NCBI RefSeq assembly: GCF_030719035.1
Contig: NZ_CP132203.1
Span: forward strand, 4,296,501 to 4,360,500
DNA from: Hahella sp. HNIBRBA332
Lineage (GTDB): Bacteria > Pseudomonadota > Gammaproteobacteria > Pseudomonadales > Oleiphilaceae
Length of the DNA: 64,000 nucleotides
Direction of reading: 5' to 3'
In this document: positions 40,333-48,669 of the stretch, in pieces
How positions within the stretch are numbered: position 1 is the stretch's first letter
Layout: every line of letters starts with the position of its first letter
Program-made: the position numbers and the translations under genes
Notes under the pieces: model-generated
The model's database searches: none
What the model was told of the DNA's origin: nothing
What the model saw: only the letters and a program-made list of their open reading frames with translations

Positions 40333-41388
40333 TCAAGCGCCCGGCTCTCCCTGCACAGCCTCACTGCGGCTGAACCCCTCAATGGATTGGGTGACTTCCG
40401 GGTTGCGGTTGCGGGTGATTTCGTAGTTCCAGACTTCGATGTAGCGAATGCCGAGTTTTTTGGCTTGTTCGAACATGCCGCCGTAGCCGCCGGCGCCGAA
40501 GCGGCGGCCCTGGTCGGAGCGGCCGATGGCTTGCGCGTATTTGTAGCCGCGAAAGTCGCGGACTTCCTGTAGGAGAGCATTCTGGTAGTTTTCCCGTCCT
40601 GACAGCCACCAGACAGCGATGCCCACCCGGTCGCGGTAGTTCTTCTCTATCAGGCGCATGATGCGTTCCGGCGTTTCCACCGTACCGATTTCATGCACTT
40701 CGAAAGCGAGGTATTTTTGCGGGAACGCCCGGTAAAAAGAGTCTATGGCTTCTCCCGCCGCGCGCACCCATTTGTCGGGAGTGAAGCCTTGCCGCTGCAG
40801 GTCTTCATAGCGGTTGCCGTTGAAATGGCCTTCAATGCCATTGGACGTCGCTTGCGGCACATACACCAGCTTCAGGGTCTCATCGTTTCCGTACTTCTTC
40901 CCCAACGCCTCCGCCAGTAATTTCAGGCGTGCCTGCAAAAGCAGATCCCAGTAGGGAACGATGCGGACGCGGTCCCCACGAAAGCGTATTTCCATGGAGC
41001 CGGCGCCTTCATCGAACAGCCAGTCCGGCGCCCGGGGTCCCGCCAGTACGGCAAGCGACCATAACTTGCCATAGCGACGAACGCCCTGCAGCTGCGCTTC
41101 GATGGCGGAGAAATCATAGTGGCCGGGTTTGGGCTCTATATCCGACCAGAACACTCTGACCAAGCCCCCTTTCACGAACGCCGGACGTAATGAGTCCGCT
41201 TCCTTACCTACCACATGGCTGCTGAAGATGCCCCGCGGCGGCGCGCTTGTTTCTTTATCCTGCGCTGGCGCCTTCAATGACGTGGACGCCTTCTGCGACG
41301 CGACGACAGCGTCCTCTGACCAAGCGGAGGACGGGATCAGTCCCGCCAATGCCGACAAAAGAATGATGAGTTTTCCAATCTGTTCCAT
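40333..41388 (-). CDS. secreted TIM-barrel glycoside-hydrolase-like protein
   Basis: About 351 residues. Signal peptide (LIILLSALAGLIPSSAWS), then a linker, then a barrel resembling GH42/GH5-type catalytic domains: GGLVRVFWSDIEPKPGHYDFSAIEAQLQ, LAVLAGPRAPDWLFDEGA, and TSNGIEGHFNG. Possible acid/base Glu positions are in SNGIEGHF and FEVHEIGT, but I cannot fix the catalytic pair. Substrate unknown. AGGAG lies before the ATG at 41388; the longer frame is leader. Confidence 0.72.
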   Translation of the reverse strand: MEQIGKLIILLSALAGLIPSSAWSEDAVVASQKASTSLKAPAQDKETSAPPRGIFSSHVVGKEADSLRPAFVKGGLVRVFWSDIEPKPGHYDFSAIEAQLQGVRRYGKLWSLAVLAGPRAPDWLFDEGAGSMEIRFRGDRVRIVPYWDLLLQARLKLLAEALGKKYGNDETLKLVYVPQATSNGIEGHFNGNRYEDLQRQGFTPDKWVRAAGEAIDSFYRAFPQKYLAFEVHEIGTVETPERIMRLIEKNYRDRVGIAVWWLSGRENYQNALLQEVRDFRGYKYAQAIGRSDQGRRFGAGGYGGMFEQAKKLGIRYIEVWNYEITRNRNPEVTQSIEGFSRSEAVQGEPGA

Positions 41389-41554
41389 GACAGCGCTCCT
41401 GTCTCCATCCGTTATGTCAGATTCTGCAACCGGCATCCTGCAAAATAAAGCGCTACGGCGGGTTGTTAAGGGGATTTAATGCCGGGCTTTGTCGTCTCAT
41501 AATAGTCGGGCATACTGACGGCATATGACCGCAATCACCTCTCCAAGGAGTTTT

Positions 41555-42202
41555 ATGGGGACTTTTTCCTACAGGGCGTTCAAGCGTAGATTCGCGTCGT
41601 TGCCATGCATGGCTGCGCTGAGCGCGCTGACGCTCTTCACAGCAGTCGCCCATGCCGAGACCATCGCGACGGGCGAGATGGGCCAATGTCAGGGGAGCGT
41701 TGAATTTAACATCAAGGCGCTAACGTTTCGTCTTGCACACAGTGAAGTTTTTTATTGCGGCGCCACTCAAGAAGAAACAATCGCGTTGTTGGAGGCTGCG
41801 TTAAAAGCGTTGCCTGACGACGCCCGGATTGAATATCTCGTCATCGGCAGACTGATCGATTACGACTGGATCGGCGCCGCCCTTGTCGCCAAAACAATGC
41901 AGGATAAAAGCTGGAACGCCGCCCAGGCGCGCCCTCAAATAAGCGCAGAAAATGGACCCAACGCCTATGCCTATGCCTATGTGGGCGCCATGCTCGCAGA
42001 CGAACCTTTTGCTTCCGTTTGGAACAGGGCGTTGAAACCTCGTGGGCTGGGCATCGCCGGCGCCAGCATTGAAAAACTGTTGATCAGCGGCCCGGACGTG
42101 CAGCAGAGCCCGGCCTGGGTCCCCTCACAAAAGGGCTATCCTTTCGATGCGATTCTGTATTACCGCCTGCGCCCGTTGAGCGCGTCTATTGCAACGGAGT
42201 AG
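41555..42202 (+). CDS. secreted hypothetical protein
   Basis: About 215 residues. A clear signal peptide (CMAALSALTLFTAVAHAET) is followed by a mature domain with two Cys (GQCQGSV, FYCGAT) that could form a disulfide. No domain I recognise. AAGGAG with a four-base spacer precedes the ATG at 41555. Six bases before a DCC-family gene in the same direction, so possibly cotranscribed. Confidence 0.75.
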   Translation: MGTFSYRAFKRRFASLPCMAALSALTLFTAVAHAETIATGEMGQCQGSVEFNIKALTFRLAHSEVFYCGATQEETIALLEAALKALPDDARIEYLVIGRLIDYDWIGAALVAKTMQDKSWNAAQARPQISAENGPNAYAYAYVGAMLADEPFASVWNRALKPRGLGIAGASIEKLLISGPDVQQSPAWVPSQKGYPFDAILYYRLRPLSASIATE

Positions 42203-42208
42203 AACGCC

Positions 42209-42697
42209 ATGATTCAACCTACGACGCCTCAAACCAATATGCCTCCCTATATGCAGAGCGACGACCGGGTCGTCCTGTTCGATGGCGTCTGCAAACTCTG
42301 TAACGCCTGGTCGAAATTCCTGATCAAATACGACCGACGCAGACAGTTTAAAATGGCCTCTGTGCAATCCCCCGAGGGACAGGCGATCCTGACCTGGTTT
42401 GACATGCCCCTGGATCGTTTTGACACCATGCTTTATGTCGAAGGCGAGCACGCCTTTGAGAAGTCCGAGGCCTTCCTGCGCATCATCGCGCAGTTCCCCC
42501 CGCCCTGGCGCTACCTGAAAGTTTTTCGTATTCTGCCGCGCTTTCTGCGGGACTGGGGCTACGATCTCATCGCCCAGAACCGTTATTCCCTCTTCGGCAA
42601 GTATGACCATTGCCTATTGCCTACGCCGGACCATAACAGCCGTTTTCTGCAGGGCGCCCAAGCACCGTCTATAGCCAAACACACAACGCATGAATGA
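42209..42697 (+). CDS. DCC-family (DUF393) thiol-disulfide protein
   Basis: 162 residues. Thioredoxin-like DUF393 signature VVLFDGVCKLCNAW, whose CxxC lies near residues 27-30, then KYDRRRQFKMASVQSPEGQ. Called DCC after the conserved Asp-Cys-Cys pattern. Function is unproven. Start ATG; it overlaps the following DoxX-like gene by eight bases. This DCC / DoxX pair is common in proteobacteria. Confidence 0.9.
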   Translation: MIQPTTPQTNMPPYMQSDDRVVLFDGVCKLCNAWSKFLIKYDRRRQFKMASVQSPEGQAILTWFDMPLDRFDTMLYVEGEHAFEKSEAFLRIIAQFPPPWRYLKVFRILPRFLRDWGYDLIAQNRYSLFGKYDHCLLPTPDHNSRFLQGAQAPSIAKHTTHE

Positions 42698-43118
42698 CCT
42701 AACGCAAGCGGACAGGAACGCACTCATAATGGATGTACTGCGACGTATTCACTGGGTGGCGCGCCTCAGCGTGGCCGGCGTCTTTCTTTATCATGGCCTG
42801 GTTCCCAAAATACTGTGGCTCAGCCCAACGGAGCTGGCCATGATTGAAGCCCAGGGCCTGGGCCAGTATGCGCCGCAGATCGCCCTGGCCGGCGGCGTGG
42901 CGGAAATCATTCTGGGGCTGCTGATTGCACTGCCGCTGCGCAGCCGCCTTCCGCTGCTGGCCGCTGGCGTCGCGCTGGTCGGCCTCTTGGCGGATGTAGC
43001 GTTATTTTCCCCGGGCTTATTGGTGGACGCCTTCAACCCGGTGACCGTCAATCTGGCCACCCTGGCGTTGGTCTGGATCGCCTGGATAAGCAAAGAGAGT
43101 CACAAAAATCACTCGTAA
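42690..43118 (+). CDS. DoxX-like membrane protein
   Basis: 142 residues, four transmembrane helices. The first (LSVAGVFLYHGLVPKILWLS) is the DoxX-like signature, followed by APQIALAGGVAEIILGLLIALP and two more helices. The function of this group is unknown, often linked with redox proteins. Coupled by overlap to the DCC-family thiol protein, hinting at a joint inner-membrane redox role. Confidence 0.85.
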   Translation: MNDLTQADRNALIMDVLRRIHWVARLSVAGVFLYHGLVPKILWLSPTELAMIEAQGLGQYAPQIALAGGVAEIILGLLIALPLRSRLPLLAAGVALVGLLADVALFSPGLLVDAFNPVTVNLATLALVWIAWISKESHKNHS

Positions 43119-43153
43119 GCGGAAATTATTTTTCTCCCACCCTGGATTTCCGC
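43119..43153 (+). terminator. hairpin after DoxX-like gene
   Basis: Arms GCGGAAAT and ATTTCCGC, directly after the stop codon, with a 19-base loop. CTGCTTTTGC follows. A plausible though imperfect terminator of the three-gene run. Confidence 0.45.
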
Positions 43154-43357
43154 CTGCTTTTGCTATGCTGATAGGGATAAAAAAGCGCCTGATGTCTGTG
43201 AGTAGAGTTTGTTGGACGCGTAGATAGTTTCGACAAGCCCGCTAGTCCCCGCCAAGAAAGACGCCGCACCGATGGGCTCCGCGCAGATATGCCGGAAGCT
43301 GGGCCCTGGTGGGGTTTCGCGCCTGTTGTTTAACTTTTTCAACACAGGACAACGCCC
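43154..43357 (+). promoter_or_regulatory. long leader of the TPP enzyme
   Basis: About 200 bases with no credible ORF. A -10-like TATGCT (43164-43169) lies near its start, giving a transcribed leader of about 180 bases before the ATG. No match to the TPP, FMN or other riboswitch cores I know. GC-rich repeats could fold, but no strong stem stands out. Confidence 0.35.
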
Positions 43358-45163
43358 ATGGAATCAAAACCCCTAATTACACAAACTGGTCAGGCCAACG
43401 CGATCAGTTGCGCAGAATTAATTGTTAAATATCTCAGTCTGTTAAAAGTGCCCTACGTATTCGGCGTATCCGGCGGCAACATCGACCCTCTGGGCTGCGC
43501 TCTCACCCGCCATGAGGAAAATACCCATGTACGCTGGATACTGACGCGCTCCGAAGCCGGAGCGGGCTTTATGGCGGATGGCTTCGCCAGGGAGAGCGGC
43601 GTCATCGGCGTATGCAGCGCGACCTCCGGCCCAGGCTGCACCAACTTGTTAACGCCCGTGAGCAACGCCTTTGTGGACAGCGTTCCCATGCTGGTTATCA
43701 CGGGACAAAGCACCATCAGCACCTTCGGCCGCGGCGCCATGCAGGAAAGCAGCGCTTCCGGCGTCGACACCATCCTTATGTTCAAGGGCTGCACCCGCTA
43801 CAACACCCTGGTCTCCCACCCCGAACAACTGGAGCACAACCTGCTGGCGGCCCTGAGTCACGCCACCGGCCCCACTCCCGGACCTGTACATATCAGCATT
43901 CCTCTGGATATTTTCGAAACCCCGATCCCATCCAGCCGCAACCCCATCTCCCTGCATACGTTTCTGGGTCAGGAGATCACCCCGGACCGAATCGTGCTGC
44001 AACGTCTGAACACTATCTTGCGGGGCTATCAGCGCGGCGTCATCGTCATCGGCAACGGCTGCGCCGGCGCGATGCGGGAGATTCTCTGTTACGCGGAGCG
44101 GCGCGCCTGGCCAATCGTCACCACGCCCATGGGACGGGGCCTGATGTCCGCCGACCACCCTCTCTATCGGGGCGTGTTCGGCACGGCGGGGCATGAATCA
44201 GCCCGCAAAACCCTGACGGCGGAGGAAGCGGACATCATTATGGTGGTGTGCGCCAATCTGGATGAGCACGCCACCTGCGGCTGGGACGGCAGCACTATCC
44301 TGTCGCGACGTCTGGTGCACATCAACAACAACCCGGAGCACCTCGCCAAATCCCATATGGCGCAACTGAATCTGATGGGCAGCCCACGCATTGTCTTCGA
44401 CTACCTCAATCAGGAAAACCAGGCCGCTCCCGTCCTGGAAACCAGCGAAGAAACTCTCCCCGCGCTACGCAATGAAAACAACCTGCCCAAAAATATCAGC
44501 GTGCTGCATATTGAAGACTGCAACACCGACACTACGCCCATCAACCCGCGCCGACTGTTTTGGCGGCTGAGCCAATGCGCGCCCAAAGGCGTGCATCTCT
44601 ACGCGGACGCTGGCAACGCTTTTTTCTGGGCCACCCATTACTGGCATCCTCGCTCAGCCTCAGTAATTAACGTGAATAAAATGCCGATATCCATGGGGTT
44701 CGCCGCCATGGGCTGGGCGATCGGCGCGGCCATCGGCGGCAAGTTCGCCAACCCACATATTCCGGTGCTTTGTATTACCGGCGATGGCAGTTACTTGATG
44801 ACGGCGCAGGAAATCACCGTCGCCAAGCAGCACAACCTGAACGTGGTGATTCTGGTGCTGAATAACGGTGTGTTGGGCACCGTCATGCACGGGCAGCGCA
44901 TGCGCGGTATGAAGAGTTTCGGCAATGAGTTACCTCAGACCAACTTCGCTATGCTCGCGCAATCCATGGGAGTGGAGTCCTATCGCATCAGAGACTTTGA
45001 AGAACTGGCGCGTCTGGACATTGCATCCTTGTTTCAACGTCAGGGACCTGTCCTGCTGGATGTTGTGGTGGACAAGGAAATCCCCCCGCCGATAGGGCAA
45101 CGCGTTAAAAATCTGGAAGCCTCCCGCCCGGCTCCGCGCGCGCCGACACTGACCAAGGCCTAG
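43358..45163 (+). CDS. acetolactate-synthase-like TPP-dependent enzyme
   Basis: 601 residues, the full three-domain TPP enzyme. The catalytic Glu is in RSEAGAGFMADGFARESG (65-82). The GDGSYLMTAQEITVAKQHNLNVVILVLNN region binds Mg-TPP. There is a standard middle FAD-like fold. Relatives include acetolactate synthase, benzoylformate decarboxylase and oxalyl-CoA decarboxylase. No ilvN partner or substrate-specific neighbours are present, so the reaction is open. AGGA lies before the ATG. Confidence 0.9.
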   Translation: MESKPLITQTGQANAISCAELIVKYLSLLKVPYVFGVSGGNIDPLGCALTRHEENTHVRWILTRSEAGAGFMADGFARESGVIGVCSATSGPGCTNLLTPVSNAFVDSVPMLVITGQSTISTFGRGAMQESSASGVDTILMFKGCTRYNTLVSHPEQLEHNLLAALSHATGPTPGPVHISIPLDIFETPIPSSRNPISLHTFLGQEITPDRIVLQRLNTILRGYQRGVIVIGNGCAGAMREILCYAERRAWPIVTTPMGRGLMSADHPLYRGVFGTAGHESARKTLTAEEADIIMVVCANLDEHATCGWDGSTILSRRLVHINNNPEHLAKSHMAQLNLMGSPRIVFDYLNQENQAAPVLETSEETLPALRNENNLPKNISVLHIEDCNTDTTPINPRRLFWRLSQCAPKGVHLYADAGNAFFWATHYWHPRSASVINVNKMPISMGFAAMGWAIGAAIGGKFANPHIPVLCITGDGSYLMTAQEITVAKQHNLNVVILVLNNGVLGTVMHGQRMRGMKSFGNELPQTNFAMLAQSMGVESYRIRDFEELARLDIASLFQRQGPVLLDVVVDKEIPPPIGQRVKNLEASRPAPRAPTLTKA

Positions 45164-45193
45164 CCCTTAAACATCATGCAGGCGGGAGCCGCC

Positions 45194-45850
45194 TCACTTC
45201 GTGCCGTATATCCGATCCCCAGCGTCGCCCACGCCGGGTCGGATATAGGCGTGATCATCCAGATGGCTGTCGATCACTCCCGCATAAACCGGCACGTCCG
45301 GGTGTTCTTCACGAAACAGGCTGACGCCTTCCGGCGCGGCGAACAGACAGATAAAGCGAATATCCTGCGCCCCCAGATCCTTGATTTTATGCACCGCCGC
45401 CGTCGCGGAGTGTCCCGTGGCGAGCATGGGATCAACGCAAATCACCGTCCGTTGATCCAGATCCGGCGGCATCTTGACGTAATACTCGATAGGCATCTTG
45501 GTCTGCGGGTCGCGATAGAGGCCGATATGTCCCACCCGCGCCGAGGGCGACAGTTGCAGCACGCCTTCGGTCATGCCATTGCCCGCCCGCATGATGGTGA
45601 CGATACAGAGCTTCTTGCCTTTCAATGTCGGCGACATCGTCTTCTCCAGAGGCGTTTCCACTTCCACCAGCTCCGTCTCCAGATCACGGGTGGCTTCGTA
45701 GCCGATCAGTACGCCCAGCTCCTGCACCAGCATACGGAATTCCCGGGTTGAGGTGTTTTTGTCACGCAGACTGGTGAGCTTATGCTGCACAAAGGGATGA
45801 TTGACCATGTACACGCCGGGATGCTTTTCCACTAATGAAGTCATTGTCAT
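45194..45850 (-). CDS. upp: uracil phosphoribosyltransferase
   Basis: 218 residues. Makes UMP from uracil and PRPP in the cytoplasm. The PRPP-binding loop VDPMLATGHSATAAVHKI (about 140-157) and the C-terminal uracil-binding GVGDAGDRIYGTK are diagnostic, and IVTIMRAGNGMTEGVLQ is typical. It is the last gene of a unit with URC4- and URC1-like genes, so its UMP may feed uracil degradation as well as salvage. Confidence 0.97.
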   Translation of the reverse strand: MTMTSLVEKHPGVYMVNHPFVQHKLTSLRDKNTSTREFRMLVQELGVLIGYEATRDLETELVEVETPLEKTMSPTLKGKKLCIVTIMRAGNGMTEGVLQLSPSARVGHIGLYRDPQTKMPIEYYVKMPPDLDQRTVICVDPMLATGHSATAAVHKIKDLGAQDIRFICLFAAPEGVSLFREEHPDVPVYAGVIDSHLDDHAYIRPGVGDAGDRIYGTK

Positions 45851-45911
45851 AGCTGTCTCTCAACCATTGCTGATATAGATTTGCGGGAAGTCTGGAGCGA
45901 CTTCCCTCGCC

Positions 45912-47186
45912 TCAAAACAAAGTGCCGTCCGCGCGGTAACGGATCGGCGGCGCGCCGCTTTGCGAGCGCGCAAAGGCCAGTTTGCGCCCAGCGCTCCAGG
46001 TTCCGCCTTCCAGTATTTGCGACATCGTCAGGGCCACGCCACGCTCCCTAAGCTGCGCATTCAAATGCGCGGCGAGCTGATCCACAACGGTGACGGTCAT
46101 CGCCCGCAACTCCACCACTTCCGGCGCGCCTGGCTCATACTCCGTCGCCGCGAAGGCGGGATCTTTCGGCGCCAGCACACCCATATCCAGCAGTAACCCG
46201 CCATTGCGGTATTCCGCCAGCGCCGTCAGCGTATCGACCTCAATCACCTCCATGCCGGCGATGCGCCAGGCTTCCGTCAGCGAATACATCATCCATTGGG
46301 AAAGCTTGTGGAAGGGAATGAGCCCTGCGCCCGGCTCATTCGCTCCGACGCCAGGATACGCCCAGACATCGCCGAGCGCGCCTAACTCAGAGTTTCGCAC
46401 TGGCCAGACGCCGGACAACAGTTTCAGCAACTCACGAAAAGCGAAGTCCACAGACAGACCACCTGCCACTCCCGCTCCTCTGGCTACACCGGCCGCCTCC
46501 AGATACAGGGCCAAGGCGCCAAGCCGACCCTCTCCGCCGAAGACGCCCGGCGCGCTCGCCACAACATCGCCCAATCGACGCAGCAAGGTCACCCGTTCCT
46601 GCAGACCTATCAGCGGATTACGTTCACTGACTTGAAAGCAGGCCGCCAGTTGCGCAGTCGTCAATCTCCTCAAGCCGTCCGCATCCACTCGGAACGGCAT
46701 CCCCGCCGAGCACAACGCCCCTTGAGCATAGAGCGCCACGCTGGCGGCTCCCAACCCCTCAGAACGAGATAACGTCAGCCCGCTGGCGGACTCGACATAG
46801 CGCCAATCAGCGCCGGCCCCGGCATCCAGCAGCACGCTGATCATAGTCAGTTCCGTCGCCCGCATTTTCAGTTCATTCAGATCGCCTGCGCCATCAGCGA
46901 TAGGAGACCACCGGTCCACGCCGCCGCAGGAGAAGTGACGCCAGCGGCTGTGTGGCGGTATGTTCAGATCAGGATAATTCTCCAATATGACGGCCATGAC
47001 ATAGTCCGCCGCCGCCTCAACCCGCTCCGCCCGATAGTCATAAGCAAGTAGTTCGCCCGCGCATGCGCGCTCAAAGACCTCGCCGCAGCGCGAGCGCACG
47101 GTTTCTGCGCGCCACAGGTGTAATTGCGTTGGCGTATAGACGGACGCTGCCTGCGCCGTCGCGAAATTTTCCTGCAAGTTCGACAT
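45912..47186 (-). CDS. DUF1688 protein, URC4-like
   Basis: About 424 residues, cytoplasmic. DUF1688 members include yeast Urc4/Urg3, required for catabolism of uracil through the URC pathway. Recognisable stretches: HSRWRHFSCGGVDRWSPI and GLIPFHKLSQWMMYSLTEAWRIAG. The biochemical activity is unknown. The ATG at 47186 shares one base with the preceding stop (TGATG), so it is translationally coupled to the URC1-like gene; GGAGG lies upstream. Confidence 0.9.
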   Translation of the reverse strand: MSNLQENFATAQAASVYTPTQLHLWRAETVRSRCGEVFERACAGELLAYDYRAERVEAAADYVMAVILENYPDLNIPPHSRWRHFSCGGVDRWSPIADGAGDLNELKMRATELTMISVLLDAGAGADWRYVESASGLTLSRSEGLGAASVALYAQGALCSAGMPFRVDADGLRRLTTAQLAACFQVSERNPLIGLQERVTLLRRLGDVVASAPGVFGGEGRLGALALYLEAAGVARGAGVAGGLSVDFAFRELLKLLSGVWPVRNSELGALGDVWAYPGVGANEPGAGLIPFHKLSQWMMYSLTEAWRIAGMEVIEVDTLTALAEYRNGGLLLDMGVLAPKDPAFAATEYEPGAPEVVELRAMTVTVVDQLAAHLNAQLRERGVALTMSQILEGGTWSAGRKLAFARSQSGAPPIRYRADGTLF

Positions 47187-48505
47187 CAATAAGCCTCCAG
47201 ATCCCTGCCGGATTTAGCGCTGAGCGCGTCTTTGGAAAGCGGAGCGCCCGGTGAGAAATAGCCCGCCGCCACTTTGGCGTCGATCTCCACCTTGGCGTCC
47301 TCTGGAATCATGTCGTCGGGTATCGTTATGCGATTGACGATCTCGATGCCCTGGCTGGTCAGCGCCTCAAACTTCATGTTGCTCATGGACGCCATATGAT
47401 CGATGCGAGTCACCCCCAACCAGTGCAACGGGTCCGGCATCAGCGGCTGAAAGCGCATATCCTCAACGCCGGCGATACATTCCGTTCGTTCAAAGTAGGC
47501 GTCCGCGCGGTCGCCGCCCACCTGCCGTTTACGGGCGTTGTACACCAGGAACTTGGTCACCTCTCCGAGGGCTCTTCCCTCTTTGCGGTTATACAGGATG
47601 ATCCCCACGCCGCCACGCTGGGCGACGCGAATACACACTTCGATGCCATGGGTCAGATAGGGACGGCAGGTACAGATGTCCGAGCCGAAAACATCAGAGC
47701 CATTACACTCGTCATGCACCCGACAGGCGACTTCCCGCTCAGGATCAACGATAGCCGCATGATCACCGAACAGATACAGGGTCACGCCGCCAATAGGAGG
47801 TAAAAACACCGACAAATCCGGCCGCGTCACCAGCTCGGGAAACATGCCGCCGGTGTGCTCAAACATCGCCTTGCGCAAAGTCGCCTCCGCCACGCCCAAA
47901 CGTCTCGCGACGCCAGGCAAATACCAAACCGGCTCAATGGCGACCTTGGTGACATTGGCTTCGCCGGTCGCCAGCAATATTTTGCCGTCGGCGTGAATCA
48001 GCCCTTGCTTCACTGCATATTGAATTTCGGGGATGGCGATACGCGCTTTGGTGACAGCGATGGTGGGACGGATATCCAACCCCTGTTGCAGAGGCGTTTT
48101 GAAGTCAGAGGCCACGCGGTGCCCCCAGGGATCGAGAGAGACAATCCTGTCCGCGTCGCTCCATTGCGGGTGCGGCCCCAAATCAATCACCGGTTCGGTA
48201 TTGGTAAGATCCGGCCGGTGCAGCGGCGATAAATCGCCCTTCGCCACCGCCAGGGCGCGATACAGACTATAAGCGCCGGCATGAGAGCCAATGGTGTTTT
48301 TACAGGCGGGATCGGACAGCGTTCCGATTATCGGTCCGCGCTCGCCAATATCCGCAGCCCCCCATTTGACGGGATGTTTCACCCCATTGCGCGTATGCGA
48401 GGTCAACGCGATCGCGCGCACTTGCTGGTCTACCCCCATAGCCAAGTCCTCAGCTATCGACGACAGGTCGTCGAGGTTGTAAACCTGATGTATAGCAGAT
48501 TTCAT
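47186..48505 (-). CDS. GTP cyclohydrolase II-like protein, URC1-like
   Basis: About 439 residues. The RibA-type domain lies in the C-terminal half: zinc Cys in CRVHDECNGSDVFGSDICTCRPYL, catalytic/GTP segment NRKEGRALG. About 200 extra N-terminal residues mark the URC1 (Urg1) class rather than riboflavin RibA. Fungal Urc1 is needed for uracil breakdown. The start is ATG at 48505. Together with URC4-like and upp it makes a complete minimal URC set. It is not clustered with rib genes. Confidence 0.88.
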   Translation of the reverse strand: MKSAIHQVYNLDDLSSIAEDLAMGVDQQVRAIALTSHTRNGVKHPVKWGAADIGERGPIIGTLSDPACKNTIGSHAGAYSLYRALAVAKGDLSPLHRPDLTNTEPVIDLGPHPQWSDADRIVSLDPWGHRVASDFKTPLQQGLDIRPTIAVTKARIAIPEIQYAVKQGLIHADGKILLATGEANVTKVAIEPVWYLPGVARRLGVAEATLRKAMFEHTGGMFPELVTRPDLSVFLPPIGGVTLYLFGDHAAIVDPEREVACRVHDECNGSDVFGSDICTCRPYLTHGIEVCIRVAQRGGVGIILYNRKEGRALGEVTKFLVYNARKRQVGGDRADAYFERTECIAGVEDMRFQPLMPDPLHWLGVTRIDHMASMSNMKFEALTSQGIEIVNRITIPDDMIPEDAKVEIDAKVAAGYFSPGAPLSKDALSAKSGRDLEAY

Positions 48506-48621
48506 TCCAATAATTGACCAGGCAGTCAACTAATGAGCATAGCTATTAAAATCAATGGATTGAATAGATTAAAAGCGGCGCAGACGGCAAGGGAGGGCAC
48601 AAAAAGGAGGAGGATTAAAGA

Positions 48622-48650
48622 CGCCGCTGCGCATTCATTGTGCAGCGGCG
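48622..48650 (-). terminator. terminator of the TonB receptor gene
   Basis: Twelve-base arms (CGCCGCTGCGCA and TGTGCAGCGGCG, one G-U pair) with a five-base loop, 20 bases past the receptor stop on the minus strand and followed there by TCTTTAAT. Confidence 0.75.
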
Positions 48651-48669
48651 CCCGGAGACTGTGCAGCGA

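Noticed and set aside
43154..43357. Possible TPP riboswitch before the TPP enzyme
   Set aside because: The CUGAGA core and the second conserved TPP-aptamer block are not present.
45176..45751. Plus-strand frame of 191 codons
   Set aside because: It is antisense to upp, whose PRPP motif is intact.
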